From Tateyamaria omphalii (GTDB taxonomy: Bacteria; Pseudomonadota; Alphaproteobacteria; Rhodobacterales; Rhodobacteraceae): a DNA stretch of 64,000 bases. A program made the translations under genes and the position numbers. Below are positions 50,621 to 60,420 of this stretch, in pieces; position 1 is the stretch's first letter; every line of letters starts with the position of its first letter. Where the stretch lies: positions 918,501 through 982,500 of the forward strand of contig NZ_BMWT01000001.1 in NCBI RefSeq assembly GCF_014651375.1, written 5' to 3'. Under the pieces are notes generated by a model, which was given only the letters and a program-made list of their open reading frames with translations, searched no databases and was not told the DNA's origin.

Positions 50621-51226
50621 CGCATCCTTCGCGCGACAGTCCCGCACCACATCCTGTCCGCACGGGACCGGGTCAAGATCGCGGGACAGGCATATCCGGG
50701 CTTCCTGGATATGCCCTTCGCGGCAGGTGATGGTCACGCCATCAGGCTCCAAACCCGGATTGGATTGAAGGAACGCCTCTTCCACCACGGATGCTGGCAG
50801 CTTCACCGTTTTGTCCAGTTTGCGGAACACAGGCGGGCGCACCACCCGGCCATAGGCCTCGCGCGACAAAGCGTAGTAGGCTGAGGCCGAGAGGCCGGAA
50901 CACACCCCATGCTTCTTCCACTGATGCCAGGCCAAACCGGATGTACCCATGATATCAGCCATGTCGCGGGTCATCGCACGGCTGGGCGGACGCTCGGCTG
51001 TCTGACAGTACTCTGGCCAGCCGCGATGATACTGCGGCCACAGCCCGTGCAGTATCCACCCGTGATCATGCCGCGCGTCACACTGATCCGACCCGCGCGC
51101 ATCGCCCTCGTAAGCGCACCAGTTCGGCGACCAGCTCAGGGACAGGACGTAATAGTCAAATTCCCCCGACCGATCCTGCGCCCAGGCCCCCGCTGCCAGA
51201 GCCAGCCAAATCAAAACAACACGCAT
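50600..51226 (-). CDS. Secreted ribonuclease T2 family protein
   Basis: This 208-residue protein has a signal peptide (MRVVLIWLALAAGAWA). Both T2 active-site segments are present: HGLWPQ (first His) and WKKHG (Lys-His), together with an ample set of cysteines for disulfides. It degrades RNA in the periplasm or outside, a possible nucleotide and phosphate source. It overlaps the hydroxylase gene tail-to-tail. Confidence 0.92.
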   Translation of the reverse strand: MRVVLIWLALAAGAWAQDRSGEFDYYVLSLSWSPNWCAYEGDARGSDQCDARHDHGWILHGLWPQYHRGWPEYCQTAERPPSRAMTRDMADIMGTSGLAWHQWKKHGVCSGLSASAYYALSREAYGRVVRPPVFRKLDKTVKLPASVVEEAFLQSNPGLEPDGVTITCREGHIQEARICLSRDLDPVPCGQDVVRDCRAKDALFTPVR

Positions 51227-51351
51227 CAGGCTTCCCTTTTCCCGTCGATCCGACTATATCGCCTCCAAGTTCCCCCACAACGGAAACCCGCCTTGGACCC
51301 CAAGGCCGCCTTTTCAGGCGACGGGAAAGATATGCATAGGAGCATGTGACA

Positions 51352-52104
51352 ATGGCAAAACCGATCATGGCCAAGGCCACCGCCGTCTGGCTGGTGGACA
51401 ACACGACGATCAGCTTCAAGCAGATCGCGGACTTTGTCGAAATGCACGAACTGGAAGTGCAGGGTATCGCGGATGGCGATGTGGCTGCGGGTGTCAAAGG
51501 CTTTGATCCCATTGCCAACAACCAGCTCACGCAGGAAGAAATCGACGCTGCCGAACAGAACCCGCTGCACAAGCTGAAGCTTAAATTCAACGCCGCCGCC
51601 GTGGGCGAGGAAAAGCGCCGCGGCCCGCGCTACACACCCCTGTCCAAACGTCAGGACCGCCCGGCGGCGATCTACTGGCTGGTCAAGTTTCACCCCGAAC
51701 TGAGCGACGGCCAGATTTCGAAACTCGTGGGCACGACCAAGCCGACCATCCAGTCGATTCGCGACCGCACGCACTGGAACATCTCGAACATCCAGCCGGT
51801 GGACCCGGTAGCCCTTGGTCTGACCAAGCAGTCTGAACTGGATGCCGCCGTGCAGAAAGCCGCCGCCAAGAAAGCGGCGGAGGGCAGCGTGATGTCCGAT
51901 GACGAACGTCGCAAGCTGGTCAGCACTGAACAGTCTCTGGGCATGGAAGCCGAACCCAAGATCCCGACAGCCATCGAAGGTCTCGAAACCTTCTCACTGG
52001 CCGACGATGACGAAGATGACAGCGAAGACGAAAGCACGCTCGTCGATGCGGACAGCTTCTTCAACCTGCCTAAGGGCGACGGCGAAGAAGACGAACAGCC
52101 CTAA
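51352..52104 (+). CDS. DUF1013 family regulator (TrcR-like)
   Basis: This protein has 250 residues from ATG 51352; an in-frame GTG two codons upstream (51346) would add Met-Thr. The N-terminal half is a helix-turn-helix-like domain (ATAVWLVDNTTISFKQIADFVEMHELEVQGIAD; later LSDGQISKLVGTTKPTIQSIRDRTHWN), and the C-terminus is an acidic tail (DDDEDDSEDES). DUF1013 includes Caulobacter TrcR, a cell-cycle-linked transcription factor. AGGAG lies about 10 bases upstream. Confidence 0.87.
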   Translation: MAKPIMAKATAVWLVDNTTISFKQIADFVEMHELEVQGIADGDVAAGVKGFDPIANNQLTQEEIDAAEQNPLHKLKLKFNAAAVGEEKRRGPRYTPLSKRQDRPAAIYWLVKFHPELSDGQISKLVGTTKPTIQSIRDRTHWNISNIQPVDPVALGLTKQSELDAAVQKAAAKKAAEGSVMSDDERRKLVSTEQSLGMEAEPKIPTAIEGLETFSLADDDEDDSEDESTLVDADSFFNLPKGDGEEDEQP

Positions 52105-52124
52105 ATTCGGCCCTAAGTCTATGG

Positions 52125-53021
52125 TCAGGGCAGCAGCTGTCCTGGCAAGACCTCCGACATGTGATCGATGAACGCCCGCACGGCCGGGCGCATCAACCGG
52201 CGCGATGTAAACGCCAAGTGCACTGGCGCGCGGCGCATATGCCACCCAGGCAGCACCCGGCGCAGCGACCCATCTGCGACCGCAGGGGCAGCCACGATAT
52301 CGGGCAGGACCACCACCAGGTCCGACCGAACCGCCGTTTCCAACAACAGCCACGGGTTCATTGCGATGATGCGGGGCTGGACCGAAACCTCGTGCACATG
52401 CCCCTCAGGCGATGTGATGCTCAGGCCAGGGGTTGCCGACATGCCCGGATGCATCAATCCGACGGGGCAAGCTGCCAGATCATCCAGGTTTGCGCACGCA
52501 GCGGCTTTCGATCCGCAAAACAGGCTGGCAAAGACCGTGCCTAACGGTTTCGCGATGATTTCATCACTTTCGGGTGGGCCAACCCGCACAACGGCATCGA
52601 ACCGTTCTTCGATCAGATCGACATGGCGGTCTGATAGGTCCACCTCCAACGCGCAATCGGGATAGGCCGCCAGAAACCCGGCCGCTGCCGGTGCCAGCAA
52701 AGCCTGACCAAAGATGGTCGGCGTGCTGATGCTGACCGTCCCGCTTGGAACAGCGCGTAACCCATCTATGGTCAGTTCTGCCGTCTCGGCCGCTGCAACC
52801 ATGCGCTGGGCCTCGTGGGCTGCGACCTCACCGGCCTCGGTGATGCACACTTTACGTGATGTGCGCTCGAACAACCGCAATCCGGCCCGCTCTTCCATTT
52901 TGGCGATCCGGCGGCTCACGGTTGTTGTCGGCACCTTCAACACCCGCGCGGTGCCAGCAAAACTGCCGCTTAAACGCAATTCAACCAGAATGCGCGCATC
53001 TACCAGATCACTGATGATCAT
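52125..53021 (-). CDS. LysR-family transcriptional regulator
   Basis: A 298-residue regulator with HTH at about 5-62 (SGSFAGTARVLKVPTTTVSRRIAKMEE) and the effector domain after it. It is divergent from the isochorismatase-fold hydrolase across 141 bases, which it probably regulates. Confidence 0.88.
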   Translation of the reverse strand: MIISDLVDARILVELRLSGSFAGTARVLKVPTTTVSRRIAKMEERAGLRLFERTSRKVCITEAGEVAAHEAQRMVAAAETAELTIDGLRAVPSGTVSISTPTIFGQALLAPAAAGFLAAYPDCALEVDLSDRHVDLIEERFDAVVRVGPPESDEIIAKPLGTVFASLFCGSKAAACANLDDLAACPVGLMHPGMSATPGLSITSPEGHVHEVSVQPRIIAMNPWLLLETAVRSDLVVVLPDIVAAPAVADGSLRRVLPGWHMRRAPVHLAFTSRRLMRPAVRAFIDHMSEVLPGQLLP

Positions 53022-53162
53022 CCCATTTCCGCCATCGCTGCATTCCGAATTTGTCCAATTGTTTCAATGCGATCCCGGGCCATGTCATGGCGCGGCGGGG
53101 CCAAGCCGTTGGTGGCACGGACCCGCCGGCCAATTCAAGACTGAACCCAGGAGAGACACAAA

Positions 53163-53846
53163 ATGGCACTACCGACTTCCGATCTGACCCCCGACAATTG
53201 CGTGTTTCTAATGATCGACCACCAGGTTGGGCTGATGCAATTCCTGCCGTCGATCGACCCGCTCCAACTCAAGAACAACATCCTCGGCCATGCCCGCACG
53301 GCCAAGGCGTTCGACATCCCCGTGATCATGGGCACCAGCTGGCCGGACGGCCCAAACGGACCAACCATGCCTGAGCTGAAAACGCTGTTCCCGGATGTGA
53401 ACGTGATCGACCGGCCCTTCGTGAATTTCTGGAAGGACGACACCTCGCGTGCCGCGGTCGAGGCCACGGGGCGGCGCAAGCTGGTCATCTCCGGCCTCGC
53501 AACCGAAGTATGCGCTGCATTCCCGGCCATTTCAGCCCTGCGTGACGGCTACGAAACCTATGTCGTTCTGGACGCCTGCGCCGACTTCAACCCGATGATC
53601 CAGCAGGTTACAGCTCAACGGCTGGCAGCCGCCGGAGTGATCGTCACCACATGGGTCGCCGTACTGGCAGAGCTGGCCTCGAACACCGAGGTCAATGGCC
53701 AGCACATCGGGCGGTTGCTGGGCGATCACATGGGCCAATACTACGCCGCGATGAACAATTTCCTCGGAACCGCAACACATGCAGATGCTGTGCGCGAAGG
53801 GGTTGGCTTGACGGGCAATCCGCCGATCCCGGCTATCCTCGACTGA
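53163..53846 (+). CDS. Isochorismatase-fold cysteine hydrolase (YcaC-like)
   Basis: A 227-residue protein. The Asp of FLMIDHQVGLM and the Cys of SGLATEVCAAF fit the Asp-Lys-Cys triad of this fold, and FWKDD supplies a candidate Lys. The longer C-terminus (HIGRLLGDHMGQYYAAM) is YcaC-like. Substrate unknown. AGGAGAG precedes the ATG. ltaE follows after 77 bases. Confidence 0.85.
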   Translation: MALPTSDLTPDNCVFLMIDHQVGLMQFLPSIDPLQLKNNILGHARTAKAFDIPVIMGTSWPDGPNGPTMPELKTLFPDVNVIDRPFVNFWKDDTSRAAVEATGRRKLVISGLATEVCAAFPAISALRDGYETYVVLDACADFNPMIQQVTAQRLAAAGVIVTTWVAVLAELASNTEVNGQHIGRLLGDHMGQYYAAMNNFLGTATHADAVREGVGLTGNPPIPAILD

Positions 53847-53923
53847 CTGTTCCGACCTTGCGTTCCTGGCGGGCGCGCCTACGATTGGCGCGCTCGTATC
53901 CATGTCCCGCAAAGGCGTTTCCA

Positions 53924-54964
53924 ATGAACCAATACGCTCAGGTCGAGGGCGACAGCCCCGCCAACATCATCTGTGATCTGCGCAGCGACACCGTTACGCG
54001 GCCCGATGCTGCGATGCGCAAGGCGATGGCCGCGGCGGACGTGGGCGATGATGTCTTTGGCGATGATCCCACCGTCAACCGGCTGGAAGCAACGCTTGCC
54101 GAGCGGCTCGGCAAAGAGGCGGGATTGTTCCTGACCTCCGGCACGCAAAGCAACTTCGTGGGCATGTTGGCGCACTGCGCGCGGGGCGAAGAGATCATCA
54201 CAGGCCGCCCCTACCATATCTATCGTTACGAGGCGAAAGGCGCCTCCGTTCTGGGGGGCATAGGGTTTGAGGCTTTGGACGTCGCCGAAGACGGTGCGCT
54301 GAACCCCTCCGAAATCACCGCAGCGGTGAAAGAGGATGATCCCCACATGCCGATCACCCGGCTTCTGGGGCTCGAAAACACCCACAACGGCATGGCAATT
54401 CCGCTCACCCGCTTGGGCGAGGCGGTGCAGGCAGGCCGCGATGCAGGTCTTGCCGTGCATCTGGACGGCGCGCGCTATTTCAACGCCGTGGCCGCGCTCA
54501 ACTGCCCCGAAACCGCGCTGGCCGACATGTTCGACAGTGTCTCGATCTGTTTGTCCAAAGGGCTTGGCGCGCCTGTTGGGTCTGTCCTCGTCGGTCCGCA
54601 GGATCTGATCGACAGCGCCCGCCGCTACCGCAAAATGTTAGGCGGCGGGACACGGCAGGCCGGTATCCTTGCCGCCGCCGGCCTTCACGCGCTGGATCAC
54701 AACACCAACCGCCTGACCGAAGACCACGCCCGCGCCACCGCCCTCGCCGACGCCTTGCGGCCCTATGGAGATGTCCAACAGGCCACCAACATGATCTTCT
54801 TCACGCCGCAGGGCGGCGTCACGGCAGACCTGCCGCGCCACATGGGCGCCCATGGTGTACAACTGACTGGGGCCATCGGCACAACACGGCTGGTGCTACA
54901 CAAGGATGTCACTGACGAGGGGCTTGAGGCTGCGATCACAGGATTCCGCAGCTATTTTGAATAG
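53924..54964 (+). CDS. ltaE: Low-specificity L-threonine aldolase
   Basis: This PLP enzyme has 346 residues, starting at ATG 53924 and quickly entering DLRSDTVTRPDAAMRKAM and DVGDDVFGDDPTVN, the aldolase signature. The PLP lysine is in SICLSKGLGAPVGS. It cleaves L-threonine and L-allo-threonine to glycine and acetaldehyde. It overlaps the converging exporter gene by 13 bases. Confidence 0.95.
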   Translation: MNQYAQVEGDSPANIICDLRSDTVTRPDAAMRKAMAAADVGDDVFGDDPTVNRLEATLAERLGKEAGLFLTSGTQSNFVGMLAHCARGEEIITGRPYHIYRYEAKGASVLGGIGFEALDVAEDGALNPSEITAAVKEDDPHMPITRLLGLENTHNGMAIPLTRLGEAVQAGRDAGLAVHLDGARYFNAVAALNCPETALADMFDSVSICLSKGLGAPVGSVLVGPQDLIDSARRYRKMLGGGTRQAGILAAAGLHALDHNTNRLTEDHARATALADALRPYGDVQQATNMIFFTPQGGVTADLPRHMGAHGVQLTGAIGTTRLVLHKDVTDEGLEAAITGFRSYFE

Positions 54965-55860
54965 ATGCGAGGGCGCGACCCGGCAAAGGTTACCACCAGA
55001 GCAGCAGAGGTGATTGCAAACACGCCCAGCAATCCGGCAACGCCTGGCAAAACTGAAAATAGGATCAGGTCAAAACCCAAAGCCCAGATCAAACCGGTGA
55101 AGTCAAAGGGGGCCAGTGTGCTGACGGGCGCGCGGGCCACCGCTTCGTTTCCGGCAATATGCGCGACACCGCCAATCACGCCGGCCAGAACCAGCCAACC
55201 CAGCAGTTCCATGTCCAATGTCACCCAGCCAAAGGGCAGGGTCGCCAGACCAATGAACGTCGACACAACAGCAAAGTAGAAGGCGATCGTCGATGCTCGC
55301 TCGGTTTGCGTCATTGTCTTGGTGTGCACCCGGACAAAGGCCATCGTCACGGCATAGACCAGACCAGCAGCCACCCCGATCAGAGCCCCTTCTCCTGGTC
55401 GTTCAAACGCGTCCCATAGCAGCAATACGACCCCGCCAAAGCCCAGGGCGATTGCGAGAAAAACTGCGTTTGTCAGTCTCTCCTTCAGCATGATTGCGGC
55501 CAGCGGCAAAACCAGCACGGGGGCGAGGTAAGCCAGCGCTTGGGCATTCGCAACGGGCAGATAGGCCAGAGACAGAAAGGACAGGGCCATGGAAAACGCG
55601 CCAAATACGCTGCGCGTGACATGCAGCCTCGGGCGGTTTGTCCGCAACCCGCTGGGAAATTCGCCCAGCCACATCATGTACAGACAGATCGGGATCAGCG
55701 CTATCGAGGACCGCCAGAACATGATTTGCCCAATGGGCACAGTGTCAGCGGCACCATGAACCGCTGCCGACATGGCGGTCATAAGGAATGCTGTCAGCAG
55801 GCGCAGCCCAACACCCTGCAGAAAGCTCTTGCGAGATGTCATGAATGTTGGTTTTGACAA
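54952..55860 (-). CDS. DMT-superfamily (EamA) transporter
   Basis: A 302-residue membrane protein with two EamA repeats of about five helices each, for example FWRSSIALIPICLYMMW and VTMAFVRVHTKTMT. It probably exports a metabolite, unassigned. recR follows 14 bases upstream on the same strand, so the two may share a transcript. Confidence 0.87.
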   Translation of the reverse strand: MSKPTFMTSRKSFLQGVGLRLLTAFLMTAMSAAVHGAADTVPIGQIMFWRSSIALIPICLYMMWLGEFPSGLRTNRPRLHVTRSVFGAFSMALSFLSLAYLPVANAQALAYLAPVLVLPLAAIMLKERLTNAVFLAIALGFGGVVLLLWDAFERPGEGALIGVAAGLVYAVTMAFVRVHTKTMTQTERASTIAFYFAVVSTFIGLATLPFGWVTLDMELLGWLVLAGVIGGVAHIAGNEAVARAPVSTLAPFDFTGLIWALGFDLILFSVLPGVAGLLGVFAITSAALVVTFAGSRPRIYSK

Positions 55861-55874
55861 AGAGCGGGCACAGG

Positions 55875-56468
55875 CTAGAGCGCCTTGCGTGCTTGCAGGG
55901 CGGCGGTGATCGTACCGTCATCCAGATAATCCAGTTCGCCCCCGATCGGCACGCCTTGCGCAAGCGATGTCAGTTTGACTCGTCCTTCCAGCTGATCGGC
56001 GATGTAGTGGGCGGTGGTCTGGCCATCGATTGTTGCGTTCAGGGCGAGGATCACCTCGGTGATACTCTCGGTTTGCACGCGGTCAATCAAACGCGGGATG
56101 CGTAACTCATCTGGCCCGATTGCATCCAGTGCCGACAGCGTTCCGCCTAGCACATGGTAGCGTCCCTTGAATACACCCGACCGCTCCATTGCCCAAAGGT
56201 CAGACACGTCTTCGACAACGCAAATCTCTGAATTCGCCCGTTTTTCCGAGGCGCAAATATCGCAGATGTCGTTTGTGCCGACATTCCCGCAATTCAGGCA
56301 TTCGCGGGCCGTTGTCGCAACGGTTTGCATCAAGTCAGCCAAAGGGGTCATCAACAGTGCCTGCTTGCGGATCAGGTGCAGCACCGCCCGTCGGGCAGAG
56401 CGCGGTCCCAGACCCGGCAGCTTGGCCATCATCTCGATCAGGTTGTCTATGTCTCGGGTGCTGCTCAT
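55875..56468 (-). CDS. recR: Recombination mediator RecR
   Basis: This 197-residue protein starts [32 protein letters not shown] (HhH domain). The zinc finger CLNCGNV...CDIC is followed by the Toprim domain with ICVVEDV. It acts with RecO and RecF in loading RecA at gaps. The start is ATG 56468. The usual ybaB neighbour is separated from it here by an opposite-strand gene. Confidence 0.96.
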   Translation of the reverse strand: MSSTRDIDNLIEMMAKLPGLGPRSARRAVLHLIRKQALLMTPLADLMQTVATTARECLNCGNVGTNDICDICASEKRANSEICVVEDVSDLWAMERSGVFKGRYHVLGGTLSALDAIGPDELRIPRLIDRVQTESITEVILALNATIDGQTTAHYIADQLEGRVKLTSLAQGVPIGGELDYLDDGTITAALQARKAL

Positions 56469-56578
56469 TGGCTTGATCCTATTGCGAATGTTGCAGAACA
56501 AAAAGGGCCTTGTGTGGTTCACGAGTTCGCAAGGAAATGCCCGTAGCGTTTGCCAAAATCGGCAATGAAAGCGGGCAA

Positions 56579-57193
56579 ATGCGGCGTTTCCTCTCTCCAC
56601 TTGCACAGGCAGTGATTGCGCTTGTGTTTTGGCAAAGTATGGCACTGGCGTGCGCCTACCCGGTCCCGCTGCGGGTGGCCAATGGGACGCTCCTTGCCAT
56701 TCTTGATGCGGGCGGAAACGTGTCCAATCACCAGCGGGATCGTTTGGCGCGCGCGATGGCACAGATCGCGCCGGATGTCGTGAAGCGGACCTTATCCGAC
56801 GAGGCACGGCGCCGTGACGCCCGTGCCGCCCACGCCGTGATCGACACGGCCCTCGCCTTGGCAAATGGCCGGGGCATGACAGTGGATGAGGGATTGCGTG
56901 ATCAGGTTTTTCGACTGGATCAGGCAGTAGATGCGTCCTGTTCGGGCAGCAATAGTGCTGCCAGCGGTGAGGAGGACGCACATAGTTCAGAGCATGGTGT
57001 GACGCGGCAAACGGGTGGGGGTGGAAGGGCCCTCACCTTTCGAGAGGGTGTCGCGAGGCTGAGCCTGACGTTCACCCTCTACATGGTGTTTTTGGCATTC
57101 TTGTTCGGGTTGCGCAGGCATTTTCGCCAGCGCGCGGCCGATGCCGAGGAAACATCCGATCCTCAGCAAGTGGAGGATATCAAAGCGTCCTAG
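56579..57193 (+). CDS. Secreted/membrane hypothetical protein between recR and ybaB
   Basis: About 204 residues from ATG 56579; ATG 56537 is an alternative. It has an N-terminal signal-like segment ([23 protein letters not shown]), a helical charged middle ([23 protein letters not shown]), and a C-terminal membrane helix ([18 protein letters not shown]). No family recognised. It runs opposite to recR and ybaB and overlaps the ybaB 3' end by 4 bases. Confidence 0.65.
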   Translation: MRRFLSPLAQAVIALVFWQSMALACAYPVPLRVANGTLLAILDAGGNVSNHQRDRLARAMAQIAPDVVKRTLSDEARRRDARAAHAVIDTALALANGRGMTVDEGLRDQVFRLDQAVDASCSGSNSAASGEEDAHSSEHGVTRQTGGGGRALTFREGVARLSLTFTLYMVFLAFLFGLRRHFRQRAADAEETSDPQQVEDIKAS

Positions 57194-57534
57194 AACGGCA
57201 GTTTCATACCTGGGGGCAGACCCAGACCTTCGGTCAGCTTGCCCATCTCTTCCTGCGCGCGTTCTTGTGCCTTGGCCTGAGCGTCCTTGATGGCGGCAAG
57301 GATCAGGTCTTCGACAACTTCCTTGTCATCGCCATTGAATATGGATGGATCGATGTCGAGTGCAGTCAGTTCACCCTTGGCCGTCGCCGTCGCCTTGACC
57401 AAGCCCGCGCCGCTTTCGCCTGTGACCATGACGTTGTGCAGTTCGTCCTGCATCTCGGCCATCTTGGTCTGCATTTCCTGGGCTTTCTTCATCATCCCGG
57501 CCATATCGCCGAGTCCGCCAAGTCCCTTGAACAT
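57190..57534 (-). CDS. ybaB: YbaB/EbfC-family nucleoid-associated protein
   Basis: This 114-residue protein begins MFKGLGGLGDMAGMMKKAQEMQTKMAEMQ, a helical dimerisation and DNA-binding segment, and includes the conserved VTGESGAGLVKATATAKGEL. It binds DNA as a tweezer-like dimer. It starts immediately after the stop of the upstream small membrane gene, and so belongs to the dnaX operon. Confidence 0.93.
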   Translation of the reverse strand: MFKGLGGLGDMAGMMKKAQEMQTKMAEMQDELHNVMVTGESGAGLVKATATAKGELTALDIDPSIFNGDDKEVVEDLILAAIKDAQAKAQERAQEEMGKLTEGLGLPPGMKLPF

Positions 57535-57957
57535 TTAGGTCTCCGATCCGTCTGGGCCGCTGGTTCGCGGCTTCGTACACAAAACAATCCCGACACATAT
57601 CGCAGCGACGGCCACAATGAACAAGGTGGGTGGACCAACACAGCCCTCAACCATCGCCAGCGCCCGGACACCCGTTGGGTCTGCCATGGTGATGACAGTA
57701 ATGAAAACGGTCCACAGGATCACCGCGACCAAGCCAATCCACTGGTGGCGAAAACGCAGTGCGACAAGCGACAGCAACAGTAGCGCGACACCCGCGGGTG
57801 ACAGAAACAGATTGGTCGCTTCGCCGATCGCACCCACCGGTGCGCCATCCCAGCCGGGACGTTCCTTGTCGCACACCCCGGCCCACCCGGTGTTCGGAAA
57901 AAAAGCCGCAGCGAGTCCAAGGCCGTAACCTTGTCCCCGCGGGGACAGAAGGCCCAT
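57535..57957 (-). CDS. Small membrane protein between dnaX and ybaB
   Basis: A 140-residue protein starting MGLLSPRGQGYGLGLAAAF, whose ATG shares a base with the dnaX stop (TGATG). Several hydrophobic segments (VALLLLSLVALRF, WIGLVAVILWTVFITVITM, TLFIVAVAAICVGIVLC) and a short Cys-containing loop are seen. It fills the whole space between dnaX and ybaB. Family not recognised. Confidence 0.75.
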   Translation of the reverse strand: MGLLSPRGQGYGLGLAAAFFPNTGWAGVCDKERPGWDGAPVGAIGEATNLFLSPAGVALLLLSLVALRFRHQWIGLVAVILWTVFITVITMADPTGVRALAMVEGCVGPPTLFIVAVAAICVGIVLCTKPRTSGPDGSET

Positions 57958-59708
57958 CAATCCTCTTCGAAGGGGTCCCATTCGTCGTCCACTTCCGGCA
58001 GCGCTTCGATATGAGCCTCTTGTGCGATCTCCTCGGGTGTGCGGATTGCGGTGATCTTGGCCTTGGGAAATTGCTCCATGACAGCCTGCACCAAAGGGTG
58101 AGCTTCGGCCTTGGATTTCAGTTCCAGATCAGCTGCATCTCGAACTTCTGCGATAGTCTTTCCACCGCCGTCACTGACAATCGACACCCCCCAACGGTTG
58201 CCAGTCCACACTTGCAACCGGGCACTAAGGCGTTGTGCCAGATCGCGCGGTGCGTCCTCGGTTGGCTCAAACTCGATCCTTCCGGGTTGATAGGCCGCGA
58301 GGCGAAGTGTCGTTTCCACTTCGACCAAAAGTTTCACATCTCGGTTCGACCGGATCAGCTCAATCACATGCTCAAAGGTCGGATAGCGGGCAAGGGCCTG
58401 TGCCGGGTCTTGCGCCAATGCGGTTGCTTGCCCATGGGATGACGGGTTCGCAGCCATGCGGGTCTGCGCCTGCTGTACTGCCTGAGCGCCGGATGACGTG
58501 CCCGCGCCCGTTGCGCCGCCATTCCCGATCGACGCGGCTGGTGGCGGGCTGTCCTGCAGCTTTTTCACCAGATCACCGGGGCTGGGCAGGTCGGCAACAT
58601 GAGTCAGCCGGATGATCGCCATCTCGGCCGCCATCATTGCATTGGGTGCGCTGGCCACTTCGTCCAGCGCCTTCAGCAGCATCTGCCACAAGCGCGTCAG
58701 CACGCGCATCGGCAGGGTTTCGGCCATTTGCAGGCCCCGGCTGCGTTCGTCCGGCGAAATGGTTGGGTCGTCGGCAGCCTCAGGCGTGATTTTCACGACC
58801 GAGGTCCAGTGCGTGATCTCGGCCAGGTCGCGCAGCACCGCCATGGGGTCTGCCCCATCGGCATATTGTGCGCCCAGCTCGGTCAGCGCTCCCGCCGCAT
58901 CGCCCCTGAGGATCATGTCGAACAGGTCCAGCACCCGGCCCCGGTCGGCCAGACCCAGCATGGCGCGCACTTGGTCGGCGGTTGTTTCGCCAGCGCCATG
59001 AGAAATGGCCTGATCCAGTAGCGAGGTCGCATCCCGCGCCGATCCTTCAGCGGCGCGTGTGATCAGGGCCAGCGCGTCATCCGCGATCTCGGCCCCTTCT
59101 GCCGTGGCGATCTTGCGCAACAAGGCGATCATCACCTCCGGCTCAATCCGGCGCAGGTCAAACCGCTGGCAGCGGGACAGGACAGTCACGGGGACCTTGC
59201 GAATTTCGGTTGTCGCAAAGATGAATTTCACATGCGCGGGCGGCTCTTCCAGCGTCTTCAGCAGCGCGTTGAACGCGCTGTTGGACAGCATGTGCACCTC
59301 GTCGATGATGTAGATCTTGTAGCGCGCAGATGCGGCCCGGTAGTGAACGGAATCGATGATCTCGCGAATGTCATTCACGGATGTGTTCGAGGCAGCGTCC
59401 ATCTCAAGCACGTCGACATGGCGACCTTCCATGATCGCCACACAGTGCTCGCATTGCCCGCACGGTTCGGTTGTCGGGCCGCCTTTGCCATCAGGGCCGA
59501 TGCAGTTCATGCCCTTGGCGATGATACGCGCTGTTGTCGTCTTACCGGTGCCACGAATGCCAGTCATGACAAAGGCTTGCGCAATCCTGTCCGCTTCGAA
59601 CGCATTTTTCAGCGTGCGCACCATGGCGTCCTGACCGACAAGGTCAGCAAAGGTTTCGGGCCGGTATTTGCGGGCCAGCACCTGATATTTCTGGGTCTCT
59701 TCTGACAT
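57957..59708 (-). CDS. dnaX: DNA polymerase III subunit gamma/tau
   Basis: A 583-residue AAA+ clamp-loader subunit from ATG 59708 (MSEETQKYQVLARKYRPETF). Motifs: Walker A GIRGTGKTTTA, zinc site CGQCEHC, Walker B IIDEVHML, sensor LSRCQRFDLRR. Domain III ends near residue 370, and the C-terminal part (about 390-583) is the tau-specific region. A GAAAAAG run near 58564 is not a convincing frameshift site. An upstream ATG at 59744 would add 12 residues. Confidence 0.96.
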   Translation of the reverse strand: MSEETQKYQVLARKYRPETFADLVGQDAMVRTLKNAFEADRIAQAFVMTGIRGTGKTTTARIIAKGMNCIGPDGKGGPTTEPCGQCEHCVAIMEGRHVDVLEMDAASNTSVNDIREIIDSVHYRAASARYKIYIIDEVHMLSNSAFNALLKTLEEPPAHVKFIFATTEIRKVPVTVLSRCQRFDLRRIEPEVMIALLRKIATAEGAEIADDALALITRAAEGSARDATSLLDQAISHGAGETTADQVRAMLGLADRGRVLDLFDMILRGDAAGALTELGAQYADGADPMAVLRDLAEITHWTSVVKITPEAADDPTISPDERSRGLQMAETLPMRVLTRLWQMLLKALDEVASAPNAMMAAEMAIIRLTHVADLPSPGDLVKKLQDSPPPAASIGNGGATGAGTSSGAQAVQQAQTRMAANPSSHGQATALAQDPAQALARYPTFEHVIELIRSNRDVKLLVEVETTLRLAAYQPGRIEFEPTEDAPRDLAQRLSARLQVWTGNRWGVSIVSDGGGKTIAEVRDAADLELKSKAEAHPLVQAVMEQFPKAKITAIRTPEEIAQEAHIEALPEVDDEWDPFEED

Positions 59709-59852
59709 GGGCCTTCGCGCGGATTCGGAGTGACCCGTGGACACTACGGGGCAGGGCGGGCGGCGTCCACCACTGCTGTCAGGTCTGGGGCGTAACCGCT
59801 ATCTTGCTCTTTGTCTCGCGTGTTTGGGAAGTCCTAGCCGCGCCGCACCTCG

Positions 59853-60401
59853 CTACAGGCGATCCGTCATCTTCCGGATCACGTCGGAATTGCGGCGCGC
59901 GCGGGCCAATGCCCAGCCACCCTGAATCAACATGAACAGGTGCTCAGATTTGGCTTGTGCGTCTTCCGCACTCAGGCCCAGCCGCGCGGCGTGATCCTGA
60001 ACCTCGGTGATCCACCCTTCGTAAATGTGACTGGCGTGGTCTCTGAAATCTTCGTTGTCGGGGCCTTCGAACAGGGTCGCGGCGATTGGGCACGTGTCCC
60101 AACCCGTGATGTCAAAGAGCTTGGCGAGCTTGAAACACAAAGTTTTCGCGCCGTCATTGAAGGTTTCAGAGCCGTCAAAACTCGCTGCGATCAAGCGCAG
60201 CATCTCATCCGAAGCCCAGGTAGCCGCCGCCATCGCAAGGTCGGATTTCCCATTCGGAAAGTGGTGATAGAGCGACCCCTTGGGTGCTTTTGCGTCGGCC
60301 AAAAGGTCAGCCAAGCCGACACCGTGATACCCGCGTGTGCGGAACAAGGTGGCAGCGGACAGGATCAGGCGATCCTTAGTGGGGAGCGGACGATCATTCA
60401 T
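59853..60401 (-). CDS. TetR-family regulator of the adjacent hydrolase
   Basis: This 182-residue regulator begins MNDRPLPTKDRLILSAATLF, with HTH RGYHGVGLADLLADAKAPKGSLYHHFP. The C-terminal domain resembles the YxaF/LmrA group of TetR proteins. It is divergent from an alpha/beta hydrolase, and two related 16-bp palindromes lie between them, so it probably represses both genes. Confidence 0.9.
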   Translation of the reverse strand: MNDRPLPTKDRLILSAATLFRTRGYHGVGLADLLADAKAPKGSLYHHFPNGKSDLAMAAATWASDEMLRLIAASFDGSETFNDGAKTLCFKLAKLFDITGWDTCPIAATLFEGPDNEDFRDHASHIYEGWITEVQDHAARLGLSAEDAQAKSEHLFMLIQGGWALARARRNSDVIRKMTDRL

Positions 60402-60420
60402 ATTTTGACCTTGACAGGAA

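Noticed and set aside
58555-58575. Programmed frameshift in dnaX giving a gamma form
   Set aside because: The run reads GAAAAAG, not A-AAA-AAG, and no stop occurs in the -1 frame for many codons afterwards.
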